Of a stretch of 21,168 nt of DNA, positions 16,477 to 21,168 are shown in pieces (positions within the stretch are counted from its first letter, which is position 1; each line of letters opens with the position of its first letter). A model generated the notes under the pieces. The model saw only the letters and a list, made by a program, of their open reading frames with translations, was not told the origin of the DNA and ran no database searches. The stretch is from Nematostella vectensis (taxonomy: Eukaryota; Cnidaria; Anthozoa; Actiniaria; Edwardsiidae). The position numbers were made by a program, and so were the translations under genes. The stretch lies in the NCBI RefSeq assembly GCF_932526225.1, contig NW_026019282.1:1-21168 (forward strand), written 5' to 3'.

Positions 16477-16506
16477 CTGAAGAAGGCAGGTATTGGCCTG
16501 CCGAAA
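16477..16506 (+). other. Retroelement-terminus hairpin with hammerhead-like core (CTGAAGA ... GAAA)
   Basis: CTGAAGA (16477-16483) is followed by a perfect 6-bp stem, GGCAGG/CCTGCC (16485-16490 with 16497-16502), with a 6-base loop and then GAAA. The order matches the CUGANGA, stem II and GAAA parts of hammerhead ribozymes. The CTGAAGAAGGC...GCCGAAA pattern also resembles ends of dispersed retroelements, including Penelope-like ones, in aquatic invertebrates. One extra A sits between the core and the stem, and I could not confirm stems I and III, so catalysis is unproven. No reverse transcriptase remains nearby. Confidence 0.45.
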
Positions 16507-17169
16507 TATCGTTCTAAAAGACATTAATCTGCGTTGTTGCCACCTTTTTCTTTTGAAGGTTTTATTTTATAATAACCTCAATCTCTGTCTCTCCCTCATT
16601 TCTGACGCGCAGTTTTTTTTGGTCTCGCGCATCGTTCGTAAAATCCCACTCGTAGTACTCCATTTCCTTGTCAAAACAACGCATCGCATTTGCTTACGTA
16701 TGATACGACACAGCTTCACTCCCTTATTCTTGAGAGGTAAGTCAGGAGAACGCATTGTGCGATTTGAAATATTAGCTAACTTAAAAAGTGCTTTGGGCAA
16801 AACGTATTATCGACCATCACAATATTCGTCTACGGGGCTGATAGAAGGGGAAGTCAAATGGGCGTTCGATTGAACTCATATAACTAAGAGTTATATCGAC
16901 ACCTCCATCCAGAAGCATATCAAAGGCTATCATGATCAGGTCTCACTTAACGCAAGTGCACGTACGACCCCAAAGGCACGGAGAAGTCTTAAAAGCTCTC
17001 TCTCTATTAATGGGATATGATTCAAGGTTAAGGTCAGATATAAGATGTTCAATTCATCATTGACCAAACCAAATCGAAGATATCGCATTAACTTCCACCT
17101 TTTGTGGTTCTTGTTGCACACCTACCTTCATAAGCTTTTTTGTACGCCTGTCTTTTAAGTCTTTCAACT

Positions 17170-18137
17170 TTCGCCTATCTTCCGGGGCTATTGCCATGGG
17201 TCTACCTTCTAATTCTTTTGTTATACGCCTATCTTCCAAGGCCTTTATTACACGCCTATCTTCTAATAAGGCTTTTGATATACGCCTATCTTCCAAGGCC
17301 TTTGTTACATGCCTATCTTCCAAGGCTTTTGTTACATGCCTATCTTCCAAGGCCTTTGTTACATGCCTATCTTCTAATAAGGCTTTTGATATACGCCCAT
17401 CTTCTAAGGCTTTTGTTATACGCCTATCTTCCAAGGCCTTTGTTACACGCCTATCTTCTAATAAGGCTTTTGATATACGCCTATCTTCCAAGGCCTTTGT
17501 TACATGCCTATCTTCCAAGGCCTTTGTTACATTCCTATCTTCCAAGGCCTTTGTTACATGCCTATCTTCCAAGGCTTTTGATATACGCCTATCTTCCAAG
17601 GCCTTTGTTACATGCCTATCTTCCAAGGCTTTTGTTACATGCCTATCTTCCAAGGCTTTTGTTACACGCCTACCTTCTAATTCTTTTGTTATACGCCTAT
17701 CTTCCAAGGCCTTTGTTACACGCCTATCTTCTAATAAGGCTTTTGTTATACGCCTATCTTCCAATGCCTTTGTTACACGCCTATCTTCTAATAAGGCTTT
17801 TGTTATACGCCTATCTTCCAAGGCCTTTGTTACACGCCTATCTTCTAATAAAGCTTTTGTTATACGCCTATTTTCCAAGGCCTTTGTTACACGCCTATCA
17901 TCTAAGGCTTTTGTTATACGCCTATCTTCCAAGGCCATTGTTACACGCCTATCTTCCAAGGCTTTTGATATATGCCTATCTTACAAGGCCTTTGTTACAT
18001 GCCTATCTTCCAAGGCTTTTGATATACGCCTATCTTCTAATAAGGATTTTGATATACGCCTATCTTCCAAGGCTTTTGATACACGCCTATCTTCTAAGGA
18101 CTTTGTTATACGCCTACTATTTGGGTTATACGCCTAC
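17170..18137. repeat. 27/30-bp minisatellite derived from the receptor's splice donor
   Basis: Roughly 34 units occur, most 27 bp and some 30 bp (the longer ones carry an inserted TTA-like triplet, giving CTTATTAGAAG). Minus-strand unit: AACAAAGGCCTTGGAAGATAGG plus GCGTGT, with the first 20 bases being AACAAAGGCCTTGGAAGATA. The exon 1/intron 1 junction at 18131-18154 matches the unit at 22 of 24 bases, so the array runs into the exon. Because unit lengths are multiples of three, long frames stay open on both strands by arithmetic. These frames are not genes. Confidence 0.93.
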
Positions 18138-18301
18138 CTTCTAAGGCCTTTGTTCACAGCCACCACGCCACACACCAACATATTTCCCGCCAAAGCGACG
18201 ACGATAATGCAACAGTACAACACCGCGAACACCCACGCGTACCACGAGTCAAAATTGCGCAGATGCAGCGACACGCTTGAGTTGGTGGAATTGCTCATCA
18301 T
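18138..18301 (-). CDS. Class A GPCR, exon 1 (N-terminus and TM1)
   Basis: This exon encodes residues 1-54 plus two bases of codon 55. Tandem ATGs at 18301 and 18298 are the first in frame after an upstream stop. The N-terminus carries two glycosylation sequons (NST at 4, NSS at 7). TM1 spans about 22-48 and includes the conserved AGNMLV with N40 (1.50). The exon ends VNKGLR followed by AG|GTAGGC, a good donor in phase 2, and joins RLPTNLF of exon 2 exactly as class A receptors read at the end of TM1. The last 17 exonic bases (AACAAAGGCCTTAGAAG) are also the core of the neighbouring minisatellite unit. The match in phase, topology and reading order makes the two-exon model strong. Confidence 0.9.
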
Positions 18302-19532
18302 CGCGCGACTAGCTTTAAACTCCGCGGCGGCAAATAGCAGGGGATAGTTGTGGTATTGTTCTATCTACCGTGCAAATAGAACAGTAGAGAGACGTTGGTA
18401 AAAGAGTTTTCAAGTTTTTCAAGGGGGCCTTGATGTGTGATTCCTTAGTGTTGTGACGACCCAAGACGATGAATGTTGCTGCTGCTGTATTGTTGTCACT
18501 GTTCAATTTCGTGTCCTGATCGTATTTTTGTTAGTACCGCTAATTTGAGCCTTGTTGGATAGGCTCACTGGACCGTTCACTTTGCGTATTAGTATTAGCT
18601 GCTGCTGCTATTCGATTTTTCCCGCGAAAAGAAAAACAAAATGTTTGTACTCCTTGATTGCTTTCTGTTGGTCTAGAGTGCTGTCTCTTTGCCGCGATGA
18701 CCGTCTGATGGCGACCTGACGACGACCTGACGACGACCTGACTGATGTTGCTTTTTGCTATTCGCTCTTGTTATTGTTTGGTTTCAGCGTGAATTTTTTT
18801 CGGCAAAAGGAAATATCCTGTTTTTATTCATTAATAAAAACCATTTCCTTTTATCTTCGATCGGATGCGACTAACTTGTTATGGCGGTTATATTTTAAGG
18901 TCGAAAGCGTAATCGCTCGTCTGGCCCAAATGAGTTGTTTTTCAAGTCTGTTTCATGGAAGATTTCCCGTCTGCTCTCGTGGGCGCTCAGTTGTCACGTC
19001 CTATTCTTGCTCTCCCTCGCTTCTTAAAATGATGACAATTGGAAGAGTATTTCACCTACCAGATTTGAATCCCAACCTTTTTACATTCCTGAAATCAAAA
19101 GAGAGCAAAATTTAAAAAGGAGAACTATTTAACCCTCCGATATCTTCTCCAGGGCATTCTCATGTCTTTTCGGGAAACTTTTTGGTATAAAAAGAAAAAC
19201 TTGTAGACGGGTTATATATTACTCCTTTAAGAAGTGGCAGTAGTTCAATCTTGCATGAGATTTTTATGCCAAATAGTAAGCATCGATAGACTAATAGTCA
19301 GTAACGATTTCATGCCAAATAAAAAAATACACATTAAAAAAAACGTTAAAGAAAAAAAAAACGATTAATGAAAAGTGACAATTATCAAACACGTTAAGGA
19401 ATACCGAACAGTACTGACCTTAAACACACAAACACAAGCAAACAGTCTGATGTCTGATATGTTTCAAAGCGATACGGTAAATTAGTCCGCAAGAAAGCGA
19501 GCGCAAGATTTTATCCCTTCAGGCGAAGGCCG
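18302..19532. other. Receptor upstream region, no gene seen
   Basis: It holds CTG/CAG-rich bits (18480, 18600), an E2F-like TTTCCCGCGAAA at 18618-18629, and a short 11-bp tandem repeat (GACGACCTGAC) around 18717-18741. It probably includes receptor 5' UTR or promoter DNA. Open frames here start from TTG and look like chance. No clear TATA box was seen. Confidence 0.45.
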
Positions 19533-19544
19533 CGCGCATGCGCA
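19533..19544. promoter_or_regulatory. NRF-1-like site CGCGCATGCGCA
   Basis: The 12 bases fit the NRF-1 consensus (Y GCGCA Y GCGC R) exactly, in a small CpG-rich patch (19495-19610) within AT-rich DNA. This suggests a TATA-less promoter nearby, possibly for an upstream 5' exon of the receptor or a gene beyond the window. Confidence 0.4.
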
Positions 19545-20781
19545 CTTCACGCTTCTATCTAGCAAATAATAAAATGCTCGCGGTGTTTCCGCCCCGTGAT
19601 ATTCAATGATTTGCACGATAACAATGTCTTTACGAGATAACACCGAGCACTGAAGACTGCGAAATAATAAGCACAGATATTTCAGGGTTATTAAGACTTT
19701 TAGGAAACAAAATTATGAAAAACGTATTTTTTTCCAAATAGGTAATGAGGTCTCAACGAGAGTAAACCTATTTCTAACTGCGATACCGACTATCATGCGA
19801 TAAATCAAAAAATGCATTTTAAACGTGACATTTCTAGTGAGTCGTGATCAAACAAAGACTTACGTTTTCGTGAAGGTTCGTAATACGATTGCACCAATTG
19901 AAAGAGATTTCCAGCTTAAAATAAAGGGAGAGTTGAGAGGAATGTCATGTATGTCAATGTCTTCCTATGAATTTGCCGAGAAGTCATCTCTTATCGTATT
20001 TCTTTAACCAACAATACCAATAACAGAAAACACTTGACTAGGAAATATTGTTTTCATATAGTCATTTTTCAGTCCATTAGGAGCTAATTTGTGCGATTCG
20101 CGTCTATAGTGTTTACAAAATTAAGTTTGTTTATAATGTGCTTGTAATTGTCAGTAATTTACAGATGTTCAAATCTCTAATATGTTATTTTAGACGCTTT
20201 GATTCATTCGATATTCCTATGGTTGATGAGACTCTGATAACAAGTAGCTAATCAAAATATGGTAGCACTTCTAGTGGTCCTTCTGATCTGTCGCAAGCAC
20301 CTCCATACATTAGCATAAGACAAACATTGTCACACAAACCGCCATCCAGCTTCACAAAGTGAAATAACTTAAAGTAAGATCCGTGCTTTGTTTTATGGCT
20401 GTAAACAGCGCAACATATACTAAAGCTCTTATAAGGTGTTATGCTTAAAGTCTTTTTTAGAACGTTCTAATTTTATAACTAGGGTGTGCAGTAGCTTTAA
20501 TTTTTTTTATAATGATGCAGTTTCATCGATATTATTATTCGCTTTCCTGTCGCCAAGTGTGCCAAATGAGGATGCCTATTATGTCGTTTACGACGCTTGT
20601 TCATAGGTGCAATAGTCCCACTTTTTTCTATTCTTACTATATTTTTTACTATACTATATCATTTAACTATATTCTTACTTTAAACAATATAGGTTTAAAA
20701 CTATGTGAGTTGCAGTTGTCTGACAAATAGTGACATTTTGGTATAGTTTGAGGTAGCTTTGTGTGTGAAGTAGCTTTTTGT
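19545..20781. other. AT-rich DNA, no gene seen
   Basis: No supported gene, RNA or repeat is visible. The frames at 19825-20007 and 20512-20730 are short and low in protein character. Confidence 0.55.
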
Positions 20782-20873
20782 TGATTGTTAAGTAGTACCG
20801 ATAGGCTAGAATAAGGCTAATGGTAAGGTCTGATTGTGAAGTAGTACCGATAGGCTAGAATAAGGCTAATGGT
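20782..20873. repeat. Two-copy tandem duplication, 49-bp period
   Basis: A 43-base segment (starting TGATTGT and containing AGTAGTACCGATAGGCTAG) occurs at 20782-20824 and 20831-20873 (start to start 49) with one mismatch, so the duplication is recent. Confidence 0.9.
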
Positions 20874-21168
20874 TTGAAGCAAGCACTTGACACCATCATG
20901 AAAAGCGATGACGTTATTCGGTCAGTTCGTGTCCTCGTAAAAAGGCCACTAATAACTTGTGTGAGGTTTAAACGCATTTTGGCACGATATACCGAGATAT
21001 TATCTGCTCTCCTAACAAAAGCAATAGGCTTTCAGACTTATTAATTCTTTAAGTCTTCTGAAACGTAGGCATTTTTGGATAAAGCTAGATCTATAAAACT
21101 TACAATGTTGTTGTCGAAAAAGTAAATAGATCCGGAGGATCAAAATGTCTAGCTTTACTCGTCATGCT
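20874..21168. other. Window edge, possible gene start at 21145
   Basis: The stretch is mostly featureless. An ATG at 21145 in fair context (ATCAAAATGT) is open for the last eight codons of the window, which is too short to judge. Confidence 0.3.

Larger units (their letters stand above)
15346..18137 (-). other. GPCR intron 1
   Basis: On the minus strand the donor is GAAG|GTAGGC (18137) and the acceptor is CCACAG|G (15346), phase 2, 2792 bases. The intron holds the 27/30-bp minisatellite against its 5' end and a retroelement-like terminus near 16477-16506. Between 15346 and 15920, and between 16507 and 17170, I see no gene. Two related pieces (16072-16100 and 16183-16211, sharing ATAGAATT-GAAGGATCT) suggest an old duplication. 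Confidence 0.88.

Noticed and set aside
16493-16873. 126-codon plus-strand frame after the hairpin
   Set aside because: TTG start, no recognisable domain, and it begins inside the retroelement-like terminus. Probably a chance frame.
17057-17959. Minus-strand 300-codon frame of ALEDRRVTK-type repeats
   Set aside because: It starts only at TTG, is interrupted upstream by a stop within a repeat unit near 17973, and lies inside the receptor intron. It is not the frame of exon 1, in which most units contain TAG.
17196-18347. Plus-strand frames of 383 and 334 codons across the 27/30-bp array
   Set aside because: Unit lengths are multiples of three, so frames stay open by arithmetic. The plus-strand tail past 18138 is antisense to GPCR exon 1.
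18768-19115. 115-codon plus-strand frame
   Set aside because: TTG start, no recognisable motif, AT-rich DNA.

Overview
The window looks like animal nuclear DNA, most plausibly from a cnidarian such as an anthozoan. It carries a large Polinton/Maverick-type (adintovirus-like) DNA element next to a host G-protein-coupled-receptor gene set in AT-rich, repeat-filled non-coding DNA. The evidence for a eukaryotic host is a spliced class A GPCR with GT-AG boundaries, long minisatellites, TATA and AATAAA signals, and a chromodomain integrase. The cnidarian assignment is an inference from the receptor style and the Polinton type, and it is not proven.

Region 1 (1 to about 9440) is the right-hand part of the Polinton. 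Four genes lie on the minus strand: a partial conserved Polinton protein (<1-418), a DDE integrase with a C-terminal chromodomain (453-1700), a 1373-residue protein-primed family B DNA polymerase (1940-6061), and a GRF-type zinc-finger protein that reads in two frames (9174 down to 8057). Two small coiled-coil genes (6360-6701 and 6901-7656) lie on the plus strand and share a duplicated promoter layout. Nearly every gene has its own TATA-like box about 35-60 bases before its ATG. ATF/CRE palindromes (TGACGTCA) lie in the PolB divergent promoter, and three more are clustered at the right end. Capsid, ATPase and protease genes, expected in such elements, would lie to the left of base 1. The polymerase and integrase are undamaged, so the copy looks young.

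Region 2 (about 9440-14330) is AT-rich flanking DNA. It holds one weak candidate terminal exon (10032-10337), several degenerate tandem repeats, a 33-copy 32-bp minisatellite with a trimeric higher-order pattern (12671-13739), and a GC-rich patch.

Region 3 (14330-18301) is a two-exon minus-strand receptor gene. Exon 1 (18138-18301) carries the N-terminus and TM1. Exon 2 (14514-15345) carries TM2-TM7. The two exons meet in matching phase across a 2.8-kb intron. That intron contains a retroelement-like CTGAAGA...GAAA terminus and a minisatellite of roughly 34 copies with 27/30-bp units. The repeat unit closely matches the exon 1/intron 1 junction of the same gene, which suggests the tract grew from the splice donor itself. 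A 19-bp tandem repeat abuts the receptor stop codon.

Region 4 (18302-21168) is the receptor's upstream DNA. It has E2F-like and NRF-1-like motifs, a 49-bp-period duplication, and no gene I can support.
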